64,000 bases of DNA from Leisingera sp. ANG-M7 (GCF_000813965.1 NZ_JWLI01000001.1:1-64000); one strand, 5' to 3'. Numbered from the stretch's first letter, positions 9,518-19,468 are shown. Notes: generated from the sequence alone by a model not told the origin. Numbers and translations: made by a program.

Positions 9518-11023
9518 ATGATTATTTGCCACCCGCTGAAACTCATCTTCATCAAGACCAAGAAGGTAGGTGGCACGTCGTTTGAAATTGCCCTGTCCAG
9601 CTTTTGCGACGACACAAGCATCATCACGCCAATCTCTCCCGACGACGAAAAGACCCGTGCAGACCTGGGCTATCCCGGCGCGCAGAATCATCAGCGCCAG
9701 GTCTGGCCGGATGGATCCGGAACAAATGCCGGTTTCTACAACCACATCCCCGCTGAAGAGGCCCGGAAACTGATCCCGCAGGAGATCTGGGACAGCTATA
9801 CCAAGGTGACGATCTGGCGCGATCCCTTTGACGCTATAATTTCCCGCTATTACTGGGAAAAAGCCGATACCGCCGGAATTCCCTTTGGACAGTTCGTGCA
9901 ACGCTTCCCCGGCATGCTGACTGAAAACATCCAGATTGCACCGCTGGAGGGCCTGTCTGCACCGGATGTTTTCCTGCGATACGAACACTTGGAAAATGAT
10001 ATCGCCGCACTGGGCATCGACGGGCTGTGGGAGCGGTTTTCCAGCTTGCGGGCCAAAGGGGCGTTCCGCCCGAAATCCGGCACAGATCCTGCCACGCTCT
10101 TTGCACGGCATCCTGACGCCGCTGAGATCGTGGCAAAGAAATGCGCCGCTGAGATCCGCAGATTCGGTTATACGCGCCCGGACGCTCCAGCGGCGGCGGC
10201 CATACCTGAGGCCCCCCGTACCAGCGACTTTATCTTCACCCTGTCGGCCGGGCGCACCGGCACCGCTTGGTTGGCACAGCTGTTGGGCGACAACCTGGAC
10301 ATCAACTCTGTGCACGAACCCTTGGCGGTCGAGGATTGTGGTTCAGCAATGCCCGAAATCGGCCACATGCGCACATTCAACACCCGCGGTATGACGCCGA
10401 AGTTGCAGGACTTCTGGAATAAGAAACTGGAGTCGCTGGAGGCTCCTTATGGTGAGTCCAATCACGCCTTGGGCAAATGCGGATTGATCGAGGCACTGGC
10501 AGACAGCAGCATCTGCGACCGCACCACCGTGATCATCCTCCGCCGTGATTTGGCCAAGCAATGCGCAAGCTACGCGGGGCGCGGTGATTTCACCAATTTG
10601 ACAGTAGTCTGGCAGTGGTACCTCGACGTGAGTTACGAAAACGTCATCGTCAACCCCGCAAGCTTCCTGCAACTGGGCCAGATTGGCTGGGCAATCTGGT
10701 ACGCGCTGGAGATGGAAGCCCGCTATGCCTATTACCTTTTGAGTTACGGCCAAAAGATCAACTTTGTCACTGCCCGGCTGGAGGAAGCGACAACGCCGGA
10801 CGGCGCCGCCAGGCTGCTGGCGGAACTGGGCCACAGCGGCCCGGTGCTGCTGCCGGAGAAGAAGAATGCTACCGGCAACCAAGGTGATGCGACGGAAGAA
10901 CTGACCGCAGAAATCCGGACGCTGCTGAACCGGCTGAACTTCGACCCAGTGGCAGCAGCAGCCGTCTATATCAAGTCAGGACGCACGCTGGATGCGCAGG
11001 CCATGAGCCGCGCCGCGGCCTGA
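9518..11023 (+). CDS. protein with two sulfotransferase-like domains
   Basis: A 501-residue cytoplasmic protein that looks like two sulfotransferase domains joined. The first half starts with a PAPS 5'-phosphosulfate-type loop (FIKTKKVGGTSFE, residues 11-23) and a 3'-phosphate-type segment (WRDPFDAIISRYY, 100-112). The second half has its own P-loop-like motif (TLSAGRTGTAWLAQLL, 241-256) and a matching LRRDLAKQCASY (341-352). An Ala/Pro-rich linker (about 221-235) separates them. Acceptor unknown; sulfation of a polysaccharide or small molecule is the family expectation. ATG 9518 follows GGAG; the frame is open upstream without a good start. Monocistronic, after the guaA terminator. Confidence 0.75.
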   Translation: MIICHPLKLIFIKTKKVGGTSFEIALSSFCDDTSIITPISPDDEKTRADLGYPGAQNHQRQVWPDGSGTNAGFYNHIPAEEARKLIPQEIWDSYTKVTIWRDPFDAIISRYYWEKADTAGIPFGQFVQRFPGMLTENIQIAPLEGLSAPDVFLRYEHLENDIAALGIDGLWERFSSLRAKGAFRPKSGTDPATLFARHPDAAEIVAKKCAAEIRRFGYTRPDAPAAAAIPEAPRTSDFIFTLSAGRTGTAWLAQLLGDNLDINSVHEPLAVEDCGSAMPEIGHMRTFNTRGMTPKLQDFWNKKLESLEAPYGESNHALGKCGLIEALADSSICDRTTVIILRRDLAKQCASYAGRGDFTNLTVVWQWYLDVSYENVIVNPASFLQLGQIGWAIWYALEMEARYAYYLLSYGQKINFVTARLEEATTPDGAARLLAELGHSGPVLLPEKKNATGNQGDATEELTAEIRTLLNRLNFDPVAAAAVYIKSGRTLDAQAMSRAAA

Positions 11024-11106
11024 GAATTGCACCGGCCCCGCCGCGTTCTGCTTGACCCCGAAGGAAAATTCCGCCTCTTCTCACACCAGAAGTTCGGGGG
11101 GCAGGC

Positions 11107-11991
11107 ATGACACAAGGCGAGACGCGCGCGGGGCTGGCAGCGCTGTGGATGGTTGGGGCCATTGTCTCCTTCTCCGCAATGGCGATCGCCGGACGCGAGG
11201 CCGGGCTGACGCTGGACACCTTCGAGATCATGGCCTACCGCAGCCTGGTTGGGGTGGTGATTGTTGTTGCCGTCCTGACCGCCGCGGGCCGCTGGCATCA
11301 GGTCCGGCGGCAGCGGCTGGGGGTGCATCTGCTGCGCAACCTGTTTCACTTCACTGGCCAGAACCTGTGGTTCCTGGCGGTGACGCTGATTCCGCTTGCC
11401 CAGGTCTTTGCGCTGGAGTTCACCTCACCGCTGTGGGTGATCATCCTGTCGCCGCTCTTGCTGGGCGAGGCGCTGCCCCGGCGGCGGATGCTGGCGGCGG
11501 CGCTGGGTTTTGCCGGTATCCTGATCGTCGCGCGGCCAAGCCCGGACACGCTGAACCTTGGCCTGGCCGCAGCGGCGAGCTGCGCCATCTTCTTTGCCTT
11601 GACCGCGATCCTGACCAAACGTCTGACCCGGCACGAGCACACCGCGTCAATCCTGTTCTGGCTGACCTCCATGCAGCTGGTGATGGGCCTGCTGGCGGCG
11701 GGCTGGGATGGCGACATGGCGTTGCCGGATGCCACAACCCTGCCCTGGTTGGTTCTGATCGGCATTGCCGGACTGACCGCGCATTTCTGCCTGACCACAG
11801 CCCTGTCGCTGGCGCCGGCAAGCGTGGTGGTCCCGGTGGATTTTGCCCGCCTGCCCGCCATCGCCATCCTTGGTATGGTGATCTACGGAGAGGCATTGGA
11901 TGCCTGGGTGCTGGGGGGTGCCGCCATCATCTGCATTGCAAATTATCTTAATATAGTTGCAGGCCAGCCGCGCAGAACCCCGCAAAGCTGA
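11107..11991 (+). CDS. DMT-superfamily (EamA) transporter
   Basis: A 294-residue inner-membrane protein with about ten hydrophobic helices in two EamA repeats, typical of drug/metabolite exporters. Motifs such as FTSPLWVIILSPLLLGE near the end of the first repeat fit the family. The substrate cannot be told from sequence. An SD-like GGGGGGCAGG precedes the ATG. It is preceded by the sulfotransferase gene on the same strand (83-base gap), but no terminator is seen between them, so co-transcription is possible. Confidence 0.88.
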   Translation: MTQGETRAGLAALWMVGAIVSFSAMAIAGREAGLTLDTFEIMAYRSLVGVVIVVAVLTAAGRWHQVRRQRLGVHLLRNLFHFTGQNLWFLAVTLIPLAQVFALEFTSPLWVIILSPLLLGEALPRRRMLAAALGFAGILIVARPSPDTLNLGLAAAASCAIFFALTAILTKRLTRHEHTASILFWLTSMQLVMGLLAAGWDGDMALPDATTLPWLVLIGIAGLTAHFCLTTALSLAPASVVVPVDFARLPAIAILGMVIYGEALDAWVLGGAAIICIANYLNIVAGQPRRTPQS

Positions 11992-12094
11992 CTGAATCGG
12001 CCTAGTTGCCGCGCGGTTAATGTTGATTTGCCGAAATCCGCCCGATTACGTTCGCGTAAAGCGGCTTCCACTGGCCGCAACTCAGGGAGGAACA

Positions 12095-13219
12095 ATGAAA
12101 CGCTATCTTGCAACCTCGGCGGCTTTGGCGCTGGCATCCGGCTCTGCCATGGCAAGCGGTCTGGACCGCACCGGCCAGCCGATCGGGATCATCTTTGAAG
12201 AAGGCAACTATGCCGAGTTTTCGTTCGCGACGACCTCGGTTGACCTGTCAGGCAACGACCGCACATCACTGAACCCGTTCGGCTCTGCCACTGGCGATGT
12301 CGGTGAGCGGTTCAACATGTTTGGTGCCGGCTACAAGCGCGACATCAACGAACAGCTGTCGTTCGCCCTGATCTTTGACCAGCCTTGGGGGGTGGATGTG
12401 AACTATCCAACCACCGGGTCGCTGTTGCTTGGGGGCACAACAGCGCAGGCGGATTCGAACTCGATCACCGCCCTGCTGCGCTATAAGTTCAATGAGCGCT
12501 TCAGCGTCCACGGCGGACTGCGCTATCAGGAGCTTGACGGCGAGATCAATCTGCAGGGCGGTGCCTACACCTCCATCGGCGGCCGATACAACGTGAAGGT
12601 GGACAAGGACGGCGCCTTTGGCTGGGTGGCAGGCGTGGCCTATGAAATTCCCGATATCGCCCTGCGGGTTGCACTGACCTACAGCTCTGAGATCGAGCAT
12701 GATTTCAACCTGAACGAGACCTTTGCCACCAGCGCCACCGCAAGCACCACAACAAAAACCAAAACTCCGCAATCAGTGAACCTGGACTTCCAGACCGGCA
12801 TCGCCCAGGACACACTGCTGTTTGGCGGCATCCGCTGGGCTGAGCACAGCGTGACAAATCTGGTGGTTCCGGGCTTGAGCACTCTGGCCGGCCGCTCCGT
12901 CGATCTGATCGATCTGGACGACTCGATCACTTACACCTTGGGTGTTGGGCGCGCCTTCAATGAGAAGTGGTCCGGTTCGGTGGCGCTGATCTATTCGGAT
13001 TCGGACGGCGACAATCTGGTCTCTCCGCTGGCACCGACGCATGGCTATGAAGCGATCCGCGTTGGCGTGCAGTACAAGCAGGACAACATGACCGTCTCTG
13101 CCGGTGTGCGTTACACCCAGCTGGGCGACGCGGTTGCCTCCCCTGGCGGCAATCCGGTCACCAACTTCCAGGACAACGACGCGGTCAGCTTCGGCCTGAA
13201 GGTCGGCTTCCACTTCTGA
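12095..13219 (+). CDS. OmpP1/FadL-family outer-membrane channel
   Basis: A 374-residue outer-membrane beta-barrel of the FadL/TodX group, which moves fatty acids and other hydrophobic compounds across the outer membrane. The signal peptide MKRYLATSAALALASGSAMA is cleaved before SGLDRTGQPIG, near the conserved N-terminal start of FadL-like proteins. Alternating hydrophobic strands follow, and the chain ends in GLKVGFHF, a C-terminal aromatic for the Bam machinery. It is somewhat shorter than E. coli FadL. The ATG follows a strong GGGAGG; the frame is open 25 codons upstream without support. A strong terminator follows. Confidence 0.85.
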   Translation: MKRYLATSAALALASGSAMASGLDRTGQPIGIIFEEGNYAEFSFATTSVDLSGNDRTSLNPFGSATGDVGERFNMFGAGYKRDINEQLSFALIFDQPWGVDVNYPTTGSLLLGGTTAQADSNSITALLRYKFNERFSVHGGLRYQELDGEINLQGGAYTSIGGRYNVKVDKDGAFGWVAGVAYEIPDIALRVALTYSSEIEHDFNLNETFATSATASTTTKTKTPQSVNLDFQTGIAQDTLLFGGIRWAEHSVTNLVVPGLSTLAGRSVDLIDLDDSITYTLGVGRAFNEKWSGSVALIYSDSDGDNLVSPLAPTHGYEAIRVGVQYKQDNMTVSAGVRYTQLGDAVASPGGNPVTNFQDNDAVSFGLKVGFHF

Positions 13220-13243
13220 TCCAGGCACCTTCCGGGCAGTATG

Positions 13244-13276
13244 CCCCGCCCCTTCCCAGGGGCGGGGTTTTCTTTT
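13244..13276 (+). terminator. rho-independent terminator of the FadL-like gene
   Basis: Perfect 9-base stem CCCCGCCCC / GGGGCGGGG with a six-base loop, followed by TTTTCTTTT. Confidence 0.93.
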
Positions 13277-13359
13277 ACCGCGGCTGAAGCGCGCATGGAA
13301 TTGACCCAGCCCCCGCGGGTGGCTAGCAAGGCGTGACACCTTCAGGGACTTGGACTTTC

Positions 13360-14223
13360 ATGCTCTACTCTTCCGCACAGGACTGGCGCGACGCCCCCAG
13401 CAAACGGGTGCTGTTTTTTGGCATGTCCGGGCTTGGCAAAACCTATGTCAGCAACGTTCTGCGCGGCGCCGGCAGCTGGTTCCACTATTCCATCGATTAC
13501 CGTATCGGCACCCGTTACATGGGCGAATACATCGCCGACAACGCCAAGGCCGAGGCGATGAAAGTTCCGTTCCTGCGCGAGCTGCTGCTGACGGATTCGA
13601 TCTTCATTGGCTCCAACATCACCTTTGAAAACCTGCGCCCGGTCTCTGCCTACTTGGGAAAGCCCGGCGATGTGGCCAAGGGCGGCCTGCCGATCGCGGA
13701 ATACAAACGCCGCCAGGAGCAGTTCCGGGTCGCTGAAATCCGGGCATTGCTGGATACCGAATATTTCGAAGGCCGGGCGCAGCAGCTGTATGGCTACCCG
13801 CATTTCATCTGCGACACCGGCGGGTCGATTTGCGAATGGGTGGATGCCAATGATCCGAACGACCAGATCCTATCCGAGCTCAGCAAGCACACGCTGATGG
13901 TCTGGATCAAGGGCAGCGAAGAGCACACTGCGGAGCTGGTGCGCCGTTTTGACAAGGCACCCAAACCGATGTCCTATCAGCCGGAGTTCCTGAACCGGGT
14001 CTGGCAGGAATACCTTAAGGAAAACAAGATATCTGAAGCGGATGTGGACCCAGATGCCTTTATCCGCTGGACCTATGCCCAGGCGCTGGCGCACCGCCAG
14101 CCGCGGTATCTGGCGATGGCTGACAACTGGGGCGTCACGGTGACTGCCAGCCAGATCTCCGCTGTCAAGGATGAGGCAGGTTTCGTGGATTTGATCGCCA
14201 AGGCCCTTGAGGACCGCGGCTAA
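13360..14223 (+). CDS. orphan P-loop ATPase/kinase-like protein
   Basis: A soluble protein of 287 residues with a Walker A motif near the N-terminus ([14 protein letters not shown]-loop at residues 21-28). A hydrophobic strand LMVWIKG sits where a Walker B or lid strand might be. The following [16 protein letters not shown] recalls the acceptor helix of small nucleotide/shikimate-type kinases. I cannot assign a substrate. The ATG at 13360 begins MLYSSAQDW; an in-frame GTG at 13333 would add nine residues. It lies 59 bases upstream of metA on the same strand with no terminator between, so the two may share a transcript. Confidence 0.75.
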   Translation: MLYSSAQDWRDAPSKRVLFFGMSGLGKTYVSNVLRGAGSWFHYSIDYRIGTRYMGEYIADNAKAEAMKVPFLRELLLTDSIFIGSNITFENLRPVSAYLGKPGDVAKGGLPIAEYKRRQEQFRVAEIRALLDTEYFEGRAQQLYGYPHFICDTGGSICEWVDANDPNDQILSELSKHTLMVWIKGSEEHTAELVRRFDKAPKPMSYQPEFLNRVWQEYLKENKISEADVDPDAFIRWTYAQALAHRQPRYLAMADNWGVTVTASQISAVKDEAGFVDLIAKALEDRG

Positions 14224-14282
14224 CCCGCTTATCTGACAACCTCCGCTATATCGTACAACTTTCCGCAAATCAGGATACTGAC

Positions 14283-15200
14283 ATGCCCATCAAGATCCCC
14301 GCTGACCTGCCCGCCTATGACGTTCTGACGAACGAAGGCGTGATGGTCATGTCGCCGGATCAGGCGGCGCGTCAGGACATCCGGGCACTGCGCATCGGGC
14401 TGTTGAACCTGATGCCCAAGAAGATCCAGACCGAGAACCAGTTTGCCCGGCTGATCGGGGCGACGCCCTTGCAGATCGAGCTGAGCCTGATCCGGATGAC
14501 AGAGCATCAGACCAAGAACACCGCGGCTGAACACATGGAGGAGTTCTATCACTCCTTTCAGGAAGTGAAGCACGAGAAGTTCGACGGGCTGATCATCACT
14601 GGCGCGCCGATTGAGCATCTGGATTTCGTAGAGGTCACTTATTGGGACGAAATGCGCGAGGTTTTCGAGTGGACCCAGACCAACGTGCATTCGACCTTTG
14701 GCGTCTGCTGGGGCGGCATGGCGATGATCAACCATTTCCATGGCGTAAAGAAGCACATGCTGGACCACAAGGCGTTCGGCTGCTTCCGGCACCAGAACCT
14801 GGCGCCGGCCTCGCCGTACTTGCGCGGGTTCTCGGATGATTTCGTGATCCCGGTCAGCCGCTGGACCGAGATGAAACAAGCGGAGGTCGATACCGCCGAG
14901 GGGCTGAAGACACTGCTGGGCAGTGACGAGGTCGGCCCCTGCCTGATTGAGGATAAGGCGCACCGCGCGCTCTATATCTTCAACCATTTTGAATACGACA
15001 GCGATACGCTGAAGCAGGAATACGACCGCGACGTGGCCAACGGCACTCCAATCAACGTGCCGGGGAACTACTACCCGGACGATGATCCCAGCCGCCAGCC
15101 GCAGAACCGCTGGCGCAGCCACGCGCATCTTCTATACGGCAACTGGATCAATGAGATTTACCAGACAACGCCTTATGACATGGATGAGATCGGCCGCTAG
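14283..15200 (+). CDS. metA: homoserine O-acyltransferase (MetA family, probably acetyl-CoA-specific)
   Basis: The first committed step of methionine synthesis: acylation of the homoserine hydroxyl. The 305-residue protein has the catalytic Cys142 in FGVCWGGMA and the Glu/His residues of the class I amidotransferase-like fold. Residue 111 is glutamate (TGAPIEHL, Glu111). In this family Glu111 has been linked to acetyl-CoA use (as in Bacillus cereus MetA) and Gly111 to succinyl-CoA (E. coli), so this enzyme is predicted to be an O-acetyltransferase even though usually named succinyltransferase. The 59-base upstream gap is too short for a SAM-II riboswitch. The hydrolase gene overlaps its end. 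Confidence 0.95.
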   Translation: MPIKIPADLPAYDVLTNEGVMVMSPDQAARQDIRALRIGLLNLMPKKIQTENQFARLIGATPLQIELSLIRMTEHQTKNTAAEHMEEFYHSFQEVKHEKFDGLIITGAPIEHLDFVEVTYWDEMREVFEWTQTNVHSTFGVCWGGMAMINHFHGVKKHMLDHKAFGCFRHQNLAPASPYLRGFSDDFVIPVSRWTEMKQAEVDTAEGLKTLLGSDEVGPCLIEDKAHRALYIFNHFEYDSDTLKQEYDRDVANGTPINVPGNYYPDDDPSRQPQNRWRSHAHLLYGNWINEIYQTTPYDMDEIGR

Positions 15201-16155
15201 AATGCTGGTCTGGGCAGGCCTTGCTGTGGCAGCGGGGACTGCCCTCACGCTTTGGCAGGCAGGCCGACGCGAGGCCGCGGCTGAGACCCGCCATCCGCCG
15301 CAGGGCCAGGTTCTGGTGGTGAGCAGCCACCGGGTGCATGTGGTGGAGATGGGACGGCCCAAAGGCAGCGCGCCGGATCTGGTGCTGCTGCATGGCTCCA
15401 GCGGCAACACCCGCGACATGACGTTCCGGCTGGCACCAGCGCTGGCTGATGAGTTTCGCATCCTGATCTTCGACCGCCCGGGCCTGGGTTATTCCAGCCC
15501 GTTGAACGGCACGGGCGCAACCATTCGCCAGCAGGCGGAGGTGTTGCGCCAGGCCGCGGCGCAGATGGGCGCCAAGAATCCCGTTGTGCTGGGCCAAAGC
15601 TATGGCGGCGCGGTGGCTCTGGCCTGGGCGGTGGATCACCCCGAAAGCGTCTCCGCCCTGGTGTCGGTGTCCGGAGTGGCCTACCCGTGGACAACGCCGC
15701 TGGATCCGCTCTACCGCCTCACCTCATCGCGCTTTGGCAGTGCAGTGGCGGTGCCGCTGCTGACGGCCTATGTGCCGGATGCCGTGGTCAGCCGCTCCCT
15801 GCAGGAGATCTTTGCCCCGCAGATGGTGCCTGAGGGATACGCGGAACACTTTGGCACCCGCCTGTCGCTGCGGCGCAGCTCGCTTCGGGCCAACGCCCGG
15901 CAGCGGGCGAACCTGCTGGAAGAAGTGACAGAGCTTTCGCAGCATTACGGCCGCATCACGGCGCCGCTGGAGGTGATCCACGGCACCGAGGACGATCTGG
16001 TGAACCTCAAGCTGCATGCCGAGGGGCTGGCACGGGACGTGGACAGCGCGCGGTTGACCCTGCTGGAAGGCATTGGCCACATGCCGCAGCACGTCGCAAC
16101 GGAGGATGTCGCTGATGCGGTCCGCCGCGCTGCCGAGCGCGCAGATTTGCATTAA
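15175..16155 (+). CDS. alpha/beta hydrolase with N-terminal membrane anchor
   Basis: A serine-hydrolase fold protein: oxyanion region [13 protein letters not shown], nucleophile elbow GQSYGG (G-x-S-x-G), acid and His near HGTEDDLVN and EGIGHMPQH. The N-terminus ([22 protein letters not shown]) looks like a signal anchor, so the domain probably faces the periplasm. The start is uncertain: ATG 15175 keeps positive residues ahead of the helix and overlaps the metA end by 26 bases; ATG 15184 and ATG 15202 (just after the metA stop) are alternatives. Substrate unknown. Coupled to metA by position only. Confidence 0.8.
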   Translation: MTWMRSAARMLVWAGLAVAAGTALTLWQAGRREAAAETRHPPQGQVLVVSSHRVHVVEMGRPKGSAPDLVLLHGSSGNTRDMTFRLAPALADEFRILIFDRPGLGYSSPLNGTGATIRQQAEVLRQAAAQMGAKNPVVLGQSYGGAVALAWAVDHPESVSALVSVSGVAYPWTTPLDPLYRLTSSRFGSAVAVPLLTAYVPDAVVSRSLQEIFAPQMVPEGYAEHFGTRLSLRRSSLRANARQRANLLEEVTELSQHYGRITAPLEVIHGTEDDLVNLKLHAEGLARDVDSARLTLLEGIGHMPQHVATEDVADAVRRAAERADLH

Positions 16156-16250
16156 AACGAAGTAACCGCGGCCAATGGCGGCCCAAATACAACCTCCGCA
16201 ACCCACTACACAAATCGTGCTATACTATACCTCTGGTAATGGAGGGCACC

Positions 16251-16736
16251 ATGAAATCATCTCATCTCGCCGTCTTGGTAACGATTCTCAGCGCGGCTTT
16301 TTCAACGACTCAGGCCACGGCTGACCCCAAACCGCAAAATGCGGCAGTCCCCGCGGCACAAGAACTTGCCAACTTGTACGGCGGCAAAACGCAAATTTGG
16401 AAGAAATGCCAGGGCGGTGTCTACTACGGGCCGCGCTGGGAGGCGCAAGGCTACTGCGCGCAGCACCCCAACAGCGTCGGTGTCGGAAAATGGCACATCG
16501 ACGGCAGAGGCCGCGTTTGCCAGAAAATGACCTGGTATCATTCCAAAGACGGTGCACTTATCGCAAAGGAAGGCGAGGAAGAATGCATCTCTCATCTGCA
16601 GGCAGCAGACGGCATTGTCTGGCGCAGCTGGCCGAAGGACCGGGAGTGGTGGAAGGCGACCAACAGCGTGAGCCTGGAGAAGGGTTTTAAGTTTAAATCC
16701 AAAATCCGGCGACTGCGCAAAAAACTCAAAGTCTGA
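16251..16736 (+). CDS. secreted DUF995-like protein
   Basis: A 161-residue protein with a clear Sec signal (MKSSHLAVLVTILSAAFSTTQATA) and a small mature domain containing several Trp/Gly turns and four cysteines (WKKCQGG, GYCAQH, RVCQKM, EECISH), probably in disulfides. The pattern YGGKTQIWKKCQGGVYYG...GKWHIDGRGRVCQK resembles the DUF995 family of alphaproteobacterial secreted proteins. Function unknown. ATG 16251 follows GGAGGG; a -10 like TATACT lies at 16221-16226. The very basic tail (KSKIRRLRKKLKV) is unusual for a periplasmic protein. Confidence 0.75.
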   Translation: MKSSHLAVLVTILSAAFSTTQATADPKPQNAAVPAAQELANLYGGKTQIWKKCQGGVYYGPRWEAQGYCAQHPNSVGVGKWHIDGRGRVCQKMTWYHSKDGALIAKEGEEECISHLQAADGIVWRSWPKDREWWKATNSVSLEKGFKFKSKIRRLRKKLKV

Positions 16737-16820
16737 GACTGCGTCACCTGATCCCTGGCGGAAGATATTGAATCGCTGGCGCCCCCCGCGGCGGCTAGGT
16801 GCGGCGTTCACAGACCTGCC

Positions 16821-16839
16821 CCGCAGCTTCCTGCTGCGG
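16821..16839 (+). terminator. weak hairpin between the DUF995 gene and ppk2
   Basis: CCGCAGC / GCTGCGG with a five-base loop, without a U-tract. It lies in the 184-base gap before ppk2, which otherwise holds a likely promoter (TATAAG near 16889) and a GAGGACAGAAGG SD region. Confidence 0.35.
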
Positions 16840-16920
16840 CCTGTGCAAATTTGCGTTAAAGCGATTCACATTCCATACTCCTTACCCATATAAGGGATTG
16901 AGGACAGAAGGGTTTTGCAC

Positions 16921-17790
16921 ATGCCGCTGCCGTTTGACGGGGCCATCAGCCGCTACTACCAGAGCGGCGCGCCGGAGAAGATCCGAACCGCGATCAAGCG
17001 TGCGGATAAGGACGAGATCCTGAGCCTCAGCTACCCGCACCGGGAACGGATGAAGCGCAAGGCTTATGACAAAGAGCTGGAGGCGCTTCAGATCGAACTG
17101 GTCAAGCTGCAGTCCTGGGTCAAGTCCAGCGGCGCCCGCATTGCCATCGTCTTTGAGGGGCGCGATGCGGCTGGCAAGGGCGGCACCATCAAGCGGTTCC
17201 GCGAAAACCTGAACCCGCGCGGGGCGCGAATCGTGGCGCTGCCGAAACCCACCGAAGCGGAACAGAGCCAGTGGTATTTTCAGCGCTATGTGCAGCAGCT
17301 GCCGTCGGGCGGCGAAATCGTGTTCTTTGACCGCAGCTGGTACAACCGCGGTGTTGTCGAAAAGGTATTCGGCTTCTGCAGTGATTTGCAGCGTGAGCGG
17401 TTCTTTGATCAGGTTCCGGACTTTGAAAAGGCGCTGGCAGAGGACGGCATCCACCTGTTCAAGTTCTGGCTGAATGTGGGCCGGGCAGAGCAACTGCAAC
17501 GGTTCCTGTCACGGGAATCCGATCCCTTGAAACAGTGGAAGCTGAGCTCCATTGATGTGAAGGGGCTGGAGAAATGGGACGACTACAGCGCTGCCATTTC
17601 AGAAACCTTTGCCCGCAGCCACAGCCGTGAAGCGCCCTGGACAATCATCCGGTCGGATGACAAGCGGCGGGCGCGGCTGGCGGCGATGCGCTGCGTGCTG
17701 CACGCGATTGATTACACCAGCAAGGACACCAAGGCGATTGGTGCCCTGGACTCGGAAATATGCGGAGGCCCGGAAATCTGGGATGCCTAA
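16921..17790 (+). CDS. ppk2: polyphosphate kinase 2
   Basis: PPK2 transfers phosphate between polyphosphate and nucleotides, usually phosphorylating GDP or ADP at polyphosphate expense. The 289-residue one-domain protein has Walker [10 protein letters not shown] (residues 80-88), Walker B-like [10 protein letters not shown] (about 134-143) and the lid segment [16 protein letters not shown]. One-domain class I-III PPK2 proteins have this length; the class is not decided here. ATG 16921 (MPLPFDGAI) is chosen over an in-frame TTG at 16915. Its last eight bases overlap the TetR gene. Confidence 0.94.
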   Translation: MPLPFDGAISRYYQSGAPEKIRTAIKRADKDEILSLSYPHRERMKRKAYDKELEALQIELVKLQSWVKSSGARIAIVFEGRDAAGKGGTIKRFRENLNPRGARIVALPKPTEAEQSQWYFQRYVQQLPSGGEIVFFDRSWYNRGVVEKVFGFCSDLQRERFFDQVPDFEKALAEDGIHLFKFWLNVGRAEQLQRFLSRESDPLKQWKLSSIDVKGLEKWDDYSAAISETFARSHSREAPWTIIRSDDKRRARLAAMRCVLHAIDYTSKDTKAIGALDSEICGGPEIWDA

Positions 17791-18400
17791 ACGCGGTTAT
17801 CATCACGGCAACCTGCGCCAAGCGCTGGTAGAGGCCGCCCTGCAGCTGATCGAGGCCAAGGGGCCGACCGGCTTTACCCTCTCGGAAGCCGCCAAGCAGG
17901 CGGGCGTTACCCCGGCAGCGGTCTACCGCCATTTTGAGGGGCGGGAGGATCTGATCGCTGAGGCCTCCCGCCAAGGCTACGTGATGTTCGCCGACCTGAT
18001 GCAGCACGCCTATGACAAGTATCAGCCCTCGGCGCTGGCTGCGTTTGAGGCAACCGGGCGGGCCTATCTGGCCTTTGCACGCAAACATCCCGGCCACTAC
18101 ATCGCCATGTTCGAAAGTGGTATTTCGGTGAACCGGACACCCGAACTGGCCGACGCTGCCGCCCGGGCACGCGCAATTCTGGAACGCGCAGCAGCGGACC
18201 TGAGCCAGCACATCCCGGCAGAAAAACGCCCGCCGGCCTCGATGTTCTCTGCCCATGTGCTGGCGATGAGCCACGGGGTTGTGGAGCTTTATGCGCGTAA
18301 TTCGCCCGGAGCGGCCTCCCCCTTCCCGCCGGAGGATTTGCTGGAAAGCGGGATCGGTATTTATCTCCGCGGGCTGGGGCTGATCGATCCGGACAATTAG
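17783..18400 (+). CDS. TetR/AcrR-family regulator
   Basis: A 205-residue repressor-type protein. The N-terminal TetR HTH is clear ([16 protein letters not shown], then [26 protein letters not shown]), followed by a helical ligand-binding domain of the TetR_C WHG type. The ATG sits inside the last codons of ppk2 (8-base overlap), so it is translated with ppk2 and may control this unit; that link is inferred. Ends 9 bases before the convergent cyclase gene. Confidence 0.9.
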   Translation: MPKRGYHHGNLRQALVEAALQLIEAKGPTGFTLSEAAKQAGVTPAAVYRHFEGREDLIAEASRQGYVMFADLMQHAYDKYQPSALAAFEATGRAYLAFARKHPGHYIAMFESGISVNRTPELADAAARARAILERAAADLSQHIPAEKRPPASMFSAHVLAMSHGVVELYARNSPGAASPFPPEDLLESGIGIYLRGLGLIDPDN

Positions 18401-18409
18401 GCCCGGTAG

Positions 18410-19468
18410 CTAGAACCGGCCGCTGGGCTGCGGTGCGCTCAGCTCATCGCCGACGTTCACGAGGTTCACCTCTCCGATGCCCTTTATATCCTCGGGGCCG
18501 ATATCGGTGACGTGGAATTCCTCGGACAATGCATCCTTCATGTCCTCTGGCGCGACGATTTTCATCGGGTTGGCAAAGACTTGCAGCCGGGAGGCCAGAT
18601 TTACGGCCGGGCCGAAGACGTCATAGACATATTTCTGGATACCCACCACGGAGCCAACCGCGGAGCCGGTGCCAAGGCCGATCCGCGCCTGCCATTTGTG
18701 CTGGTGGCTTTGGTTGCGGCGGTCCAGGTAGCGCAGGAAACGGGTGGCGCAATGGGCCACGGCGGTGGCGTGGTCCGGCGTCGGCTCAGGCATTCCGGCA
18801 ACCGCCAAATAGGCGTCGCCGATGGTTTTGATCCGCTCGCAGCCGTATTGCTCGACGATGCGATCGAAAGCGGTGAAGATATCGTTCAGCTCTCCCAGCG
18901 TTACGGTGGGATCGGTGCGGGAGGCGAAATCTGTGAAATTCACGAAGTCCAGCATCACCACCGACACCTTGGGGTAAAGCTGCGGGGTGACCACGCCAAA
19001 GGTCTTGAATTCCTCATAGACCGAGCGCGGCATCAGGTTGAGCAGCAGCCGCTCCACCCGCTCCTTCTCGCGTTCCAGTTCGCGGGTGTTGCGCTCCACC
19101 ATTGTGGAATAGCTGTCGATCATGCTTTCCAGCTCGCGGATGCGGGTGATGTTCTGGCATTCCACCACCAGCAGTGCCTCGTCCAGGTGGCTGGCTTGCG
19201 AGATGTTGATGGCAAAGACCAGCGTGCGGCGTTTGCGCTTGATCTTCAGCTCTGCAGAATAGCGCAGGCCTTCGTCGCAAAGCGGACCCAGGTCCTCCGG
19301 CTGCAGACCGTCTATGGCATCGGTTAGCGCAGCCCCCTCGCCCGGCGTTCCGAACCATTCCGCAAAAGGCTGATTATGAAAGACAAATCCAAGGTCTGAT
19401 GCCCGCACGACTGCCACGCCGACACCAATGGCACGCAGCAATTGCTCATTGATGGCGGCAATGCTCAT
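18410..19468 (-). CDS. PAS-linked class III adenylate cyclase
   Basis: A 352-residue soluble cyclase making cAMP from ATP. Residues 1-105 form a PAS-like sensor domain, 106-150 a coiled signalling helix (RELESMIDSYSTMVERNTRE), and about 165-340 the class III catalytic domain. Visible key residues: metal ligands Asp174 (VMLDFVNF) and Asp218 (IGDAY), transition-state Asn290 and Arg294 (AVNLASRL). The base-selecting pair is Lys214 and Asp283, the adenylate rather than guanylate combination. Its ATG overlaps the end of the truncated globin gene by four bases. The linker layout resembles haem-NO-sensing cyclases, but here the globin is a separate protein. Confidence 0.9.
   Translation of the reverse strand: MSIAAINEQLLRAIGVGVAVVRASDLGFVFHNQPFAEWFGTPGEGAALTDAIDGLQPEDLGPLCDEGLRYSAELKIKRKRRTLVFAINISQASHLDEALLVVECQNITRIRELESMIDSYSTMVERNTRELEREKERVERLLLNLMPRSVYEEFKTFGVVTPQLYPKVSVVMLDFVNFTDFASRTDPTVTLGELNDIFTAFDRIVEQYGCERIKTIGDAYLAVAGMPEPTPDHATAVAHCATRFLRYLDRRNQSHQHKWQARIGLGTGSAVGSVVGIQKYVYDVFGPAVNLASRLQVFANPMKIVAPEDMKDALSEEFHVTDIGPEDIKGIGEVNLVNVGDELSAPQPSGRF

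Noticed and set aside
14224-14282. SAM-II riboswitch expected upstream of metA
   Set aside because: The 59-base gap is too short and shows none of the conserved pseudoknot sequence.
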